A stretch of 7,510 nt of DNA from Methanobacterium sp. UBA353 (GCA_002496805.1 DALO01000014.1:1-7510); one strand, 5' to 3'; positions 1-7,400 are shown, counted from the first letter of the stretch. Numbers and translations: made by a program. Notes: generated from the letters alone by a model not told the origin.

Positions 1-400
<400 letters not shown>

Positions 401-417
401 CAGTATCAAAAGATACA

Positions 418-450
418 CTATAAAATTGTATTGACATGCTATTTATAATT
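418..450 (-). promoter_or_regulatory. Candidate rRNA operon promoter TATA boxes
   Basis: On the minus strand two AT-rich elements resemble archaeal box A: TTTTATAG at 418-425 and TTATAAATA at 440-448. Each would place a start point about 25 bases further left, near 395 or 420, giving a leader of roughly 290-315 bases. Neither is a perfect TTTATATA and I see no clear box B, so the choice between them is a guess from spacing only. Confidence 0.3.
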
Positions 451-582
451 TTCTTATGGAATCTAAAATTTGAATTCCTCGAAAATAAGTAAAATTTCTG
501 ATAATAACTGACTCGTAATATTAAATAAATGGCAAACCACTGGATTAATAGCAACCAAAGAACTGCCAACAGTTTTAAACAC

Positions 583-647
<65 letters not shown>

Positions 648-649
648 TC

Positions 650-1626
<977 letters not shown>

Positions 1627-1635
1627 TAACACTTC

Positions 1636-1656
1636 TCTTCTTTTTTTTTATTTTTC
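1636..1656 (+). terminator. T-rich terminator after mer
   Basis: A pyrimidine tract with nine T at 1641-1649 and TTTTT at 1651-1655 begins about 10 bases after the mer stop. There is no hairpin, which is usual for archaeal intrinsic termination at oligo-T tracts. Confidence 0.65.
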
Positions 1657-1707
1657 TAAAAAATCAGCACGAATTATATTCTAATTTTCTAACTATTCTA
1701 ATAAAAT

Positions 1708-2604
1708 TCAATAAATTTTATTCCTTATTTGATACTTCCGACATAACCCTAAAAAACGTTGATAAAGTTCTTTTTGATATTTATGTGAAGGAGCAGAAGA
1801 TTTTCCAAAAATTGCCCTGGTTTTGGGTACAAGTTCTGGGAAATGTTCCTCTAAAACTTCATAGTAACGGGTTTTACAATCATGAGGTCCATCACCATAA
1901 AGAGTCAATCCACTGGCCAATACAAAATCAGCACCATTTTCTTTAACATCCTTAAACATTTTATCCAAATGTTCTTCTGAATCAGATAAAAATGGTAAAA
2001 GAGGCATGAAGACAGCCCCTACAGTGAACCCGGCATCTTTACATTTTTTAAGGGTATCCAACCTTTTTTTTAAAGAAGGAACTCCGGGTTCAAATATTCT
2101 GGCCAATTTTTCATCGGTTGTGGAAAAAGAAAAAGAAAGTACAACTCCGGTATCCATTTTTCCTTCAAGTTCTTTGGGTATTCTTGCTTTTTCACCTATT
2201 TTCTTTAAAATATCCAGATCCCTTAATATAAGTGGTGAACGTGTCAGCAAGTTAACCGAGAATTTGAATCTTAAAATTATCATTAAAAGTTCCCTGGTAA
2301 TTTTTAGATCCTTTTCCACAGGAAGATAGGGATCGGTAGCTGATCCGAAAGCTATGAAACCATACTCCCTTTTTCTTGCCCTATTTTTTAGTTGTCGGAC
2401 CAGTACTTCAGGAGCATTTATCTTGACAGCCAGACTTGGAACTTGGTGTTCACCATACTTACTGCCTCGGGTGTAACAATAAATACAATTGAAAGAACAA
2501 TTGGAATAGGGGTTTATTGAGTAACTTGATAAGAACCAATCATCAACAAATTTCTGTTTATTTAACACTGATTTAACCTTAATTTTTCTTACCAGTTCTC
2601 TCAC
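1708..2604 (-). CDS. Radical SAM protein, spore photoproduct lyase-like (SplB/Rv2578c-type, COG1533-like)
   Basis: A 298-residue radical SAM enzyme that should bind a [4Fe-4S] cluster through Cys36, Cys40 and Cys43 (CX3CX2C, in NPYSNCSFNCIYCYTRG) and cleave S-adenosylmethionine. The N-terminal KVKSVLNKQKF, GSATDPYLPVE (87-97), LTRSPLILRDLDIL (120-133) and FEPGVPSL (171-178) match the pattern of spore-photoproduct-lyase-like proteins. It is unlikely to repair spore photoproduct. There is no cysteine between residues 43 and 188, so the hydrogen-donor cysteine that lies about 40-45 residues after the cluster motif in true SPL is missing, and methanogens make no spores. The substrate is unknown. 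The start is a GTG directly after an in-frame TAG, so it cannot extend further upstream. The GTG lies inside a GGTGAG and has no separate ribosome binding site. It diverges from RaSEA across 77 bases. Confidence 0.85.
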   Translation of the reverse strand: MRELVRKIKVKSVLNKQKFVDDWFLSSYSINPYSNCSFNCIYCYTRGSKYGEHQVPSLAVKINAPEVLVRQLKNRARKREYGFIAFGSATDPYLPVEKDLKITRELLMIILRFKFSVNLLTRSPLILRDLDILKKIGEKARIPKELEGKMDTGVVLSFSFSTTDEKLARIFEPGVPSLKKRLDTLKKCKDAGFTVGAVFMPLLPFLSDSEEHLDKMFKDVKENGADFVLASGLTLYGDGPHDCKTRYYEVLEEHFPELVPKTRAIFGKSSAPSHKYQKELYQRFLGLCRKYQIRNKIY

Positions 2605-2646
2605 CTACCATTAATCAATAGCATATCACAACGATTTCTGCTACAA

Positions 2647-2658
2647 TTAATATATTAA
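2647..2658. promoter_or_regulatory. Shared symmetric TATA element of a divergent promoter
   Basis: TTAATATATTAA at 2647-2658 is a perfect 12-bp palindrome, so it reads as a TATA box in both directions. On the plus strand a start about 25 bases downstream falls at about 2677-2682, at the RaSEA ATG. On the minus strand it falls near 2625-2628, about 20 bases before the GTG of the SPL-like gene. Lack of a ribosome binding site before RaSEA agrees with a leaderless transcript. Confidence 0.5.
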
Positions 2659-2681
2659 TAGGATTCAATAACTTTAACCAC

Positions 2682-3773
2682 ATGAACACAACCCCACCCC
2701 ATGGTAACTTGCTTCCTGAAATACGAAGAAAAGCCCTTAAAAGGGTAGATAAAAGACCCCCACAAGAACTGGCAGCCAGCTGGTCAGGAGATGATCTTCT
2801 ATACTCCGGACCTGGTAAGTCTATTTTCATAGTTCTGCCCACACCAGGATGTGCATGGGCACTAGCAAGTTCTGGAGGTTGCAGTATGTGTAGTTACATC
2901 GCGGATTCTCCTCTCCAAAAGGTTTCTTCCCAAGAATTGGTGGAAATCTTCAAAAAACAGTTCCAAAGACAAGTGCAAAAACAAGAAGTTCATACGCCCA
3001 CTGCAATTAAGATTTTCGTATCAGGTAGCTTCCTAAACACTGACGAAATACCTGAAGAGGCTCAAAAAGAGATTTTTAATATTATTAATAAGTTCGATTA
3101 TATTGAAGAAGTTGTGGTTGAATCTAGGCCCGAATATGTTAATGAAGATGTGCTGAGGGATTGTTGTACTTTGATTCCGGGTAAAATATTGGAAGTGGCC
3201 ATTGGACTGGAAAGTGCAAATGATGATATTCGGATCAGGAAAATAAACAAAGGATTCGTACGAAAAGATTTTGAAAAAGCTATGAAAGTTATAAATCAGC
3301 TGAAATCTGATTTTGATGTACGTGTTAAGGCTTATTTACTTTTTAAACCTATTTTAACCTCTGAAAAAGATGCTATTGACGATGCAGTGAAATCAGCCCA
3401 GTACGCTGAAAGAGTAGGAGTTAATAGGGTGTCATTCTGCCCGTCCACTATTCATAAAGGAACTTTAATGGAAGTTTTATGGAGACGTGGCGCATATCAG
3501 CCCCCATGGATATGGAGTACACTGGAAATTATCCGTAGAGTGAGAAACACTGTTAAAATACCGGTGATAATGGATACTGCTGGTTTTGGAACCAGGCGAG
3601 GACCATTCAATTGTAAAAAATGTAATTCCAAATTAAAAGATGCAATAATTAAATCTAATATTAATCAAACCATTCCAGAAGAATTTGAATGTGAATGCAA
3701 GGTTAAATGGGAAGCAGATATTGAATTTTCAGATGTGACCAGATCAACTACTAACCTTCTAAAAAATCGATAA
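2682..3773 (+). CDS. raSEA: Archaeosine synthase radical SAM subunit RaSEA (TIGR01210/COG1244-like)
   Basis: RaSEA works with ArcS to make archaeosine at position 15 of the tRNA D-loop: ArcS attaches lysine to preQ0 in tRNA and RaSEA cleaves the adduct by radical chemistry. In this 363-residue protein the cluster cysteines have the wide spacing CX9CX2C (Cys57, Cys67, Cys70, within PGCAWALASSGGCSMCSYIA), as in Elp3-like radical SAM enzymes. FVSGSFLNTDEIP (112-124), VVESRPEYV (145-153) and VAIGLESANDDIR (172-184) are core segments matching this family. The C-terminus carries a second cysteine group (Cys311, Cys314, Cys337, Cys339) that probably binds zinc. The length is normal. The start at 2682 is supported by a TATA element about 25-30 bases upstream and implies leaderless translation; an ATG at 2701 is in a different frame. 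The ArcS partner is not in the window. A small cysteine protein follows 49 bases after the stop. Confidence 0.92.
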   Translation: MNTTPPHGNLLPEIRRKALKRVDKRPPQELAASWSGDDLLYSGPGKSIFIVLPTPGCAWALASSGGCSMCSYIADSPLQKVSSQELVEIFKKQFQRQVQKQEVHTPTAIKIFVSGSFLNTDEIPEEAQKEIFNIINKFDYIEEVVVESRPEYVNEDVLRDCCTLIPGKILEVAIGLESANDDIRIRKINKGFVRKDFEKAMKVINQLKSDFDVRVKAYLLFKPILTSEKDAIDDAVKSAQYAERVGVNRVSFCPSTIHKGTLMEVLWRRGAYQPPWIWSTLEIIRRVRNTVKIPVIMDTAGFGTRRGPFNCKKCNSKLKDAIIKSNINQTIPEEFECECKVKWEADIEFSDVTRSTTNLLKNR

Positions 3774-3813
3774 TTTCAAAAAAATATGAATGATCTAATA
3801 AAAACAATTTAAT

Positions 3814-3818
3814 GGTGA
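3814..3818 (+). promoter_or_regulatory. Ribosome binding site of the 42-residue cysteine protein
   Basis: GGTGA lies four bases before the ATG at 3823. This is the same strong archaeal signal that precedes mer and is the main reason to accept such a short reading frame. Confidence 0.7.
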
Positions 3819-3822
3819 AATC

Positions 3823-3951
3823 ATGCCCCAATGTAATGAATGCAAATTTTATAAACCCATTGATGATGAGAAAGGAAACTGTTTCGGGCAGGAAATCCCA
3901 GGAAATATGGATGTTAATAAATGTCCAGTTAACGCTTACCGACAAAAATGA
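3823..3951 (+). CDS. Small four-cysteine protein (42 residues), possible metal-binding or BssC/HPD small-subunit-like
   Basis: This short frame encodes 42 residues beginning MPQCNECKFYKPIDDEKGNC and ending KCPVNAYRQK. The four cysteines (4, 7, 20, 34; CX2C-X12-C-X13-C) suggest a bound iron-sulfur cluster or zinc ion. The layout, an N-terminal CXXCXFY, a GXC in the middle and a C-terminal KCPXXAY, resembles the small cluster-carrying subunits of glycyl radical enzymes (the gamma subunit of benzylsuccinate synthase and the small subunit of 4-hydroxyphenylacetate decarboxylase). That likeness is a pattern match by eye and not an established homology. A strong GGTGA site four bases ahead of the ATG supports translation. 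It lies 49 bases after RaSEA on the same strand and may be co-transcribed. No promoter of its own is obvious. Confidence 0.7.
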   Translation: MPQCNECKFYKPIDDEKGNCFGQEIPGNMDVNKCPVNAYRQK

Positions 3952-4007
3952 TTTTTCTAAAAAGAATTGATAAAAAAAAATTGTTGAATAAAAGATATGA
4001 TTAAATT

Positions 4008-4013
4008 GGAGAT
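4008..4013 (+). promoter_or_regulatory. Ribosome binding site of the LCP gene
   Basis: GGAGAT sits eight bases before the ATG at 4022 and supports that start. Confidence 0.6.
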
Positions 4014-4021
4014 ATTATATC

Positions 4022-4843
4022 ATGAAAAAATGGCAAATTTTTGGAATAATTGTTTTTACAATTATGGTGGCATCATTCATTCTATTGGTTATACCTATTA
4101 CCAAAGATACTGGTGATAAAATAAATATATTATTATTAGGTGTTGATGCTCGAGATTTGGAACATCCGGGTAATACTGATTCAATCTCCATTATTTCAAT
4201 TGACAAAAGTACTAAAGAAATTTCTCTTCTATCAATTCCGCGTGATACCCGAGTGAAAATTTCTGGAAGAGGTTTTGACAAAATTAACTCAGCATATCCT
4301 TATGGCGGATTAAACGTAACAATTAATACCGTAGAAGAATTTTTGGGCATTAAAATAGATTATTATGTTTTAGTAAATTTTCAAGAATTCAAAGGCATAG
4401 TGGATACTTTAGGTGGGATCTATATTGATATTGATGAAAATGAATCTGCAAAAATTAGCCAACTCAATGGAGCAAAGGGTTTAACTAAATTAAATGGAGA
4501 TCAAACTTTAGCCTATGATAGATTCAGGTTTGACGCGGAAGGAGACGTTGGAAGAGTTAAAAGACATCAAAAAACAATTAAAGCCATAATCGACGAATTT
4601 TTAAAACCAAGCAACCTTGCTAAAGCACCTGCAGTTTTGAATCAGTTGAATAATAATGTGCATACGAATATTCCTCTTCTTGAAATAACAGTTTTAGAAA
4701 AGTTTTTTGCAGGTTTTAACCTAGATAATAGTAAAACAGCCATTATTTCAGGAAACTGGACAACTATCAATGGCATTGTTTACATGATTCCTAATAACCA
4801 AACTAAAGAACAAATGGTAACTGAATTAGAGTTAAGAGATTAG
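4022..4843 (+). CDS. LCP (LytR-CpsA-Psr) family membrane-anchored protein
   Basis: Bacterial LCP proteins transfer glycopolymers from lipid carriers to the cell wall and act on the outer face of the membrane. This 273-residue protein has one N-terminal membrane segment (about residues 5-26) after MKKW, then a complete LCP domain. Visible motifs are ILLLGVDAR (36-44, Asp42), NTDSISIISID (51-61, Asp53), SIPRDTRV (71-78, Arg74 and Arg77), DKINSAYPYGG (86-96), VNFQEFKGIVDTLGG (118-132) and LNGDQTLAYDRFRFD (157-171). DVGRVKRHQ (175-183) follows, with Arg167, Arg169, Asp171, Asp175, Arg178 and Arg181 as the usual charged pocket. All expected catalytic or lipid-pyrophosphate-binding positions seem present. 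Older databases call this family a transcriptional attenuator; an envelope role fits better. In a pseudomurein-walled methanogen it could attach polysaccharide to the wall. That role, and acquisition from bacteria, are inference. Confidence 0.9.
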   Translation: MKKWQIFGIIVFTIMVASFILLVIPITKDTGDKINILLLGVDARDLEHPGNTDSISIISIDKSTKEISLLSIPRDTRVKISGRGFDKINSAYPYGGLNVTINTVEEFLGIKIDYYVLVNFQEFKGIVDTLGGIYIDIDENESAKISQLNGAKGLTKLNGDQTLAYDRFRFDAEGDVGRVKRHQKTIKAIIDEFLKPSNLAKAPAVLNQLNNNVHTNIPLLEITVLEKFFAGFNLDNSKTAIISGNWTTINGIVYMIPNNQTKEQMVTELELRD

Positions 4844-4855
4844 ATTCTGAGTACT

Positions 4856-4901
4856 TTGATTGGTAGCAAAGCAAATTCTTGATTGATAGCAAAGCAAGCT
4901 C
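4856..4901 (+). repeat. Tandem duplication of a 23-base unit
   Basis: Two head-to-tail copies (4856-4878 and 4879-4901) of a unit beginning TTGATTG and containing TAGCAAAGCAA differ at three of 23 positions. They begin 12 bases after the LCP stop codon. Confidence 0.8.
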
Positions 4902-4987
4902 CTTAGCCATATGGAAACAAGTTAGTATGTTGAATAAGCAGACCTACTTAATCTTCGTTGGCTGATAGGGATTGCTTATGTTTTTTT
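4892..4987 (+). terminator. Long hairpin with T-run, terminator or structured RNA after the LCP gene
   Basis: AAGCAA (4892-4897) pairs with TTGCTT (4972-4977), TCC (4900-4902) with GGGA (4968-4971), and TTAGCC (4903-4908) with GGCTGA (4960-4965, one G-U pair). This leaves a loop of about 51 bases. A run of seven T follows at 4981-4987. It lies between the plus-strand LCP gene and the minus-strand gene ending at 5048, so it may terminate LCP transcripts or be a 3' UTR RNA element. Confidence 0.45.
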
Positions 4988-5047
4988 ATATCCTATTAGA
5001 AATAAATGAAATTTAATTTGGATAAGCCCATAAAAAGAAAATTTGTC

Positions 5048-5284
5048 TTAATTTCTTTTTTTCTTTCTTTCACAACTAAAACATAATTGAGTGTCACGAT
5101 TTGTTTTGAAAATTTTCCCACATTTTTTACATGTAACCTGTGTGATTAGAGGCTTCTTTCTTACATAGTGTTTAAACAGTTTAAGGGGAGTAGTGCAAGC
5201 ATCAGCATGGATCCCTGCTTTCGCATTTCTATTTAAAGCTTCTTCAGCATATTGCCTTTCCAGAGCTTCTTCATCTTTTACCAT
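5048..5284 (-). CDS. Small zinc-ribbon-like protein (78 residues), function unknown
   Basis: The protein begins MVKDEEALERQYAEEALNR, a charged and probably helical segment, and ends in a cysteine module CX2C-X12-CX2C (Cys52, Cys55, Cys68, Cys71) followed by a basic KKKRN tail. This looks like a zinc ribbon that could bind nucleic acid. One more cysteine is at residue 30. I do not recognise a named family. The frame can be extended to a TTG at 5317 (89 residues), but that codon lacks a ribosome binding site. The ATG at 5284 has GGAAGA eight bases upstream and lies downstream of a TATA-like stretch (5321-5334, minus), whose predicted start point near 5302 would exclude the TTG. The end is convergent with the LCP gene. 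Confidence 0.7.
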   Translation of the reverse strand: MVKDEEALERQYAEEALNRNAKAGIHADACTTPLKLFKHYVRKKPLITQVTCKKCGKIFKTNRDTQLCFSCERKKKRN

Positions 5285-5320
5285 GCTAAATTCTTCCAAT
5301 AATATTAATGTGTCCAATCA

Positions 5321-5334
5321 ATTAATTTAATATT
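5321..5334 (-). promoter_or_regulatory. Candidate TATA element of the zinc-ribbon gene
   Basis: AATATTAAATTAAT on the minus strand would direct transcription from about 5302, giving a leader of about 18 bases before the ATG at 5284. Evidence is composition and spacing only. Confidence 0.35.
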
Positions 5335-5585
5335 TGGGCCAGTTTTTTGTCAAAAATTTTACTCGCATCATAAGTTGGGCAGGAAATTTTAGGGATTACC
5401 TAATAATACAGGACACCCCCAAAAAAAACTTCAACTCCATATTAGCCTGATTTCAACTGGACTGGTTCTTCAAAACCCATTACCTTAGATGTGACATTTT
5501 AATCTGTGTTATCACTGTACTTATCTTCAATTTGCGGGTAAAGCAAAAAACATGCATTTAACACTTTAATAAAATCTTTTTTATA
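5322..5585 (-). pseudogene. Possible decayed reading frame, 88 codons with three internal stops
   Basis: One minus-strand frame from 5585 to a TAA at 5322 reads as protein-like text interrupted by TAA (5499-5501), TAA (5442-5444) and TAG (5400-5402). The pieces include DFIKVLNACFLLYPQIEDKY, VMGFEEPVQLKSG, YGVEVFFGGVLYY and VIPKISCPTYDASKIFDKKL. The open segments have mixed, soluble-protein-like composition, unlike most shadow frames here. However, in AT-rich DNA about six stops would be expected in 88 codons, so three is only mildly fewer. I do not recognise the family. It may be a remnant of a gene just upstream of the zinc-ribbon gene, or chance. Confidence 0.25.
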
Positions 5586-5587
5586 TC

Positions 5588-5710
5588 ATGACAACTCATA
5601 TTATGAATATATATTTATTACTAATATGTTTTTTATCTTTGCTGATAATTTTGCTGTTAAATCAATTAAAACATGAAAAAAATATAACACTGCACTGGAT
5701 TAAATTTTAA
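5588..5710 (+). CDS. Possible one-helix membrane microprotein (40 residues)
   Basis: A frame from ATG 5588 to TAA 5710 encodes a peptide whose centre (from NIYLLLICFLSLLIILLLNQ, about residues 7-26) would make one membrane helix, followed by a polar tail KHEKNITLHWIKF. A second in-frame ATG at 5603 would give 35 residues. Neither start has a ribosome binding site, and a TATA-like TTTTTATAT at 5578-5586 could instead be the promoter of the activase gene downstream, which would start transcription inside this frame. Leucine- and isoleucine-rich peptides arise easily in AT-rich DNA, so this is a weak call. It ends 18 bases before the activase gene. Confidence 0.3.
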   Translation: MTTHIMNIYLLLICFLSLLIILLLNQLKHEKNITLHWIKF

Positions 5711-5728
5711 AATTGGGATGCTAAGAAA

Positions 5729-6433
5729 ATGAGAATTGGAGGCCGTATTACATCAACTCTGGAATATCCTGAGCATATGTCTATTGTGTTTTTCGCTGCA
5801 GGATGTAATCTATTGTGTCCATACTGTCACAACCCAGAACTTATCGATGTGGATGGGGGGGAAAACATTCCATTAAAAGAATTATGCGGGATAATTCAAG
5901 GTTCGAGTGATTTTATTGATGCAGTGGTTATTACAGGTGGTGAACCTCTACTGCAGAGTTCTGATACAAAGAAACTCTTGGAGTGCTGTCATGATTATGA
6001 TTTAAAGACCAAACTTGACACCAATGGATGTTATCCTAAAAAGCTTAAAAAAATTATTGAAGCGGTAGATTACGTTGCGTTAGATGTTAAAGCGCCCTTC
6101 GATAAGTATAAAAAAATTATTGGTGATGATGTAGGTGATTTAGTCAAAAAAAGCATGGAAATTTCTTTTGATTCGGATTGTTTCCTTGAGTGCAGAACTA
6201 CTTACGTGCCATCCCTACTGAATTCAACAGATATAGAAAAAATCGCCAAAAAAATTACTTGTGACCTGTATACGATTCAACAGTTTAGAAATCGTACAGT
6301 ATTAGATGAAAAACTTCAAAACACCCCTAACACCACTCGGAATGAGCTTTTTGATATTGCTACTAAAATAAAACCTTTTTTAGATCGTGTTAAAATTAAG
6401 ACTGGTGAATTTGGGGATGAAATTATTAAATAA
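5729..6433 (+). CDS. nrdG: NrdG-like radical SAM glycyl-radical-enzyme activase (TIGR02495-type)
   Basis: This 234-residue protein belongs with the activating enzymes that use S-adenosylmethionine and a [4Fe-4S] cluster to put a glycyl radical on a partner, most likely the anaerobic ribonucleoside-triphosphate reductase NrdD. The N-terminal ITSTLEYPEHMSIVFF leads into the cluster motif GCNLLCPYCHNPELI, with Cys26, Cys30 and Cys33. ITGGEPLLQ (68-76), LDTNGCYP (96-103) and VDYVALDVKAP (113-123) are the other expected core segments. The length matches the short NrdG2-type activases that lack an inserted ferredoxin domain. No glycyl radical enzyme gene is in the window, so the partner is inferred. 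Ribosome binding is unclear: a GGGATG just ahead contains its own ATG (5718) opening a four-codon frame whose TGA overlaps the ATG at 5729. The stop lies 3 bases from the convergent methyltransferase gene. Confidence 0.85.
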   Translation: MRIGGRITSTLEYPEHMSIVFFAAGCNLLCPYCHNPELIDVDGGENIPLKELCGIIQGSSDFIDAVVITGGEPLLQSSDTKKLLECCHDYDLKTKLDTNGCYPKKLKKIIEAVDYVALDVKAPFDKYKKIIGDDVGDLVKKSMEISFDSDCFLECRTTYVPSLLNSTDIEKIAKKITCDLYTIQQFRNRTVLDEKLQNTPNTTRNELFDIATKIKPFLDRVKIKTGEFGDEIIK

Positions 6434-6436
6434 TCC

Positions 6437-7072
6437 CTAAATAAATTTTTTCCCCCTTACAACTACAAAAGATCCTTCCCTGTATCCATCTTTCACAGAA
6501 CCAATATCTTTCAATTCTTCCCCCAGTTGGAATACTGCTTGTTTAAAACTGAAATCTGTGAAATGAGCCTTTTCCATATATGAAACAACCTCTTTTACAG
6601 AGTAGAATGTCGCATCTTTATAAAAGGTGCTTTCGTTTTTATTTTTTTCATACATTTTCCCCATTGGACTTTCAGCATTTATAAAACCAGCTATCAAGTA
6701 GCCTCTGGGTTTTAACACCCTACTAGCTTCTTTAAACGCTTTGCCAATATCCTCTAAAAAACAGATGGTAGTGACCATTAAAACAAAATCAAAACATGAA
6801 TCAGGGAATGGGAGTGACTCAGCAACTCCTTCAATAAATTTTATACCCCTTTTTTCAGCTATTTTGCCCATCTTTTTCGATGGATCGAGCCCTAGTTTAA
6901 TGTCAAGCCGTGCTGCAAAACGTCCGCTGCCAACACCAATCTCAATACCATTTTCACTTTCAGGTAACAACCCTTTAACTGCTTGTAGTTCTAATTCATA
7001 AATAGAACTATTTTTATCAAACCATTCATCGTATTTTTGGGAATAATTTTCAAAAGCTTCAAATTTTACCAT
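6437..7072 (-). CDS. Class I SAM-dependent methyltransferase (Methyltransf_11-like), substrate unknown
   Basis: A 211-residue cytoplasmic methyltransferase. Motif I is GIEIGVGSGRFAARL (42-56), the S-adenosylmethionine-binding glycine loop. The acidic residue after strand 2 is Asp63 in LGLDPSKKM. Motif II/III is GVAESLPFPDSCFDFVLMV (82-100), and RVLKPRGYLIAGF (118-130) is the usual post-motif III segment. The order is that of UbiE/Methyltransf_11 proteins acting on small molecules, but nothing in the sequence names the substrate. The N-terminal FENYSQKYDEWFDKN is common in this group. The start ATG at 7072 has only a weak purine stretch (GAGAGAT) upstream. A TATA-like ATAAAATT on the minus strand near 7110-7118 would give a short leader. 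The gene is convergent with the activase gene, ending 3 bases away. Confidence 0.85.
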   Translation of the reverse strand: MVKFEAFENYSQKYDEWFDKNSSIYELELQAVKGLLPESENGIEIGVGSGRFAARLDIKLGLDPSKKMGKIAEKRGIKFIEGVAESLPFPDSCFDFVLMVTTICFLEDIGKAFKEASRVLKPRGYLIAGFINAESPMGKMYEKNKNESTFYKDATFYSVKEVVSYMEKAHFTDFSFKQAVFQLGEELKDIGSVKDGYREGSFVVVRGKKFI

Positions 7073-7150
7073 ATCTCTCAGTTCCCAATAAATATAATGC
7101 TGTTGAGATTAATTTTATGTAATTAAGATATTTTTTAGATAGTTAATAAG

Positions 7151-7158
7151 TTTATATA
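7151..7158 (+). promoter_or_regulatory. Perfect archaeal TATA box without a gene behind it
   Basis: TTTATATA matches the consensus methanogen box A exactly. A start near 7178-7184 is expected. No convincing reading frame follows on the plus strand before the window ends, so it may drive a non-coding RNA or a gene beyond 7510 with a leader over 320 bases. Confidence 0.5.
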
Positions 7159-7200
7159 CGATACAATAAGATATAATCTTCCAAAATAGTGATATTTTTA

Positions 7201-7217
7201 AATAATTGGCAATTATT
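7201..7217. repeat. 17-bp perfect palindrome
   Basis: AATAATTG-G-CAATTATT is a perfect 8+1+8 inverted repeat about 20 bases after the predicted start point of the TTTATATA promoter. That is a suitable place for a repressor operator. Confidence 0.6.
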
Positions 7218-7306
7218 AGATTAATTTATTCGATTTAAAGAGAAATTACATGAATTGAAGATATTAAATAAACTAATCTTTGATATAAAAAAGGTGAACA
7301 TTAATT

Positions 7307-7341
7307 GATAGGAATTATCACATACGTATGTGTACCTTATC
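7307..7341. repeat. 14-bp perfect palindrome in a larger imperfect inverted repeat
   Basis: CACATACGTATGTG (7319-7332) is fully self-complementary. Outer arms GATAGG (7307-7312) and CCTTATC (7335-7341) extend the symmetry with one bulge. An 11-base direct repeat, TTTGATATAAA, flanks it at 7279-7289 and 7348-7358. It could be a dimeric regulator site or a hairpin. Confidence 0.6.
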
Positions 7342-7400
7342 CTCATTTTTGATATAAATAATTTATGTTTTGTATTACTATAATGAGTGCAATCTTAAGA

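Noticed and set aside
1708..2604. True spore photoproduct lyase
   Set aside because: The hydrogen-donor cysteine is missing and the organism is not a spore former; only family-level assignment is justified.
2615..2842. 75-residue minus-strand frame over the RaSEA start
   Set aside because: It is a shadow of the RaSEA reading frame and covers the divergent promoter.
4856..4901. CRISPR array
   Set aside because: Two adjacent copies without spacers and no cas genes nearby; it is a simple tandem duplication.
5285..5317. TTG-initiated N-terminal extension of the zinc-ribbon protein
   Set aside because: No ribosome binding site and it lies upstream of the likely transcription start; the ATG at 5284 is better supported.
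7221..7346. 41-residue minus-strand frame opening MRIRYTYVCDNS
   Set aside because: Composition rich in Phe, Ser, Asn and Ile as expected from random AT-rich DNA, no ribosome binding site, and it runs through the palindromes.
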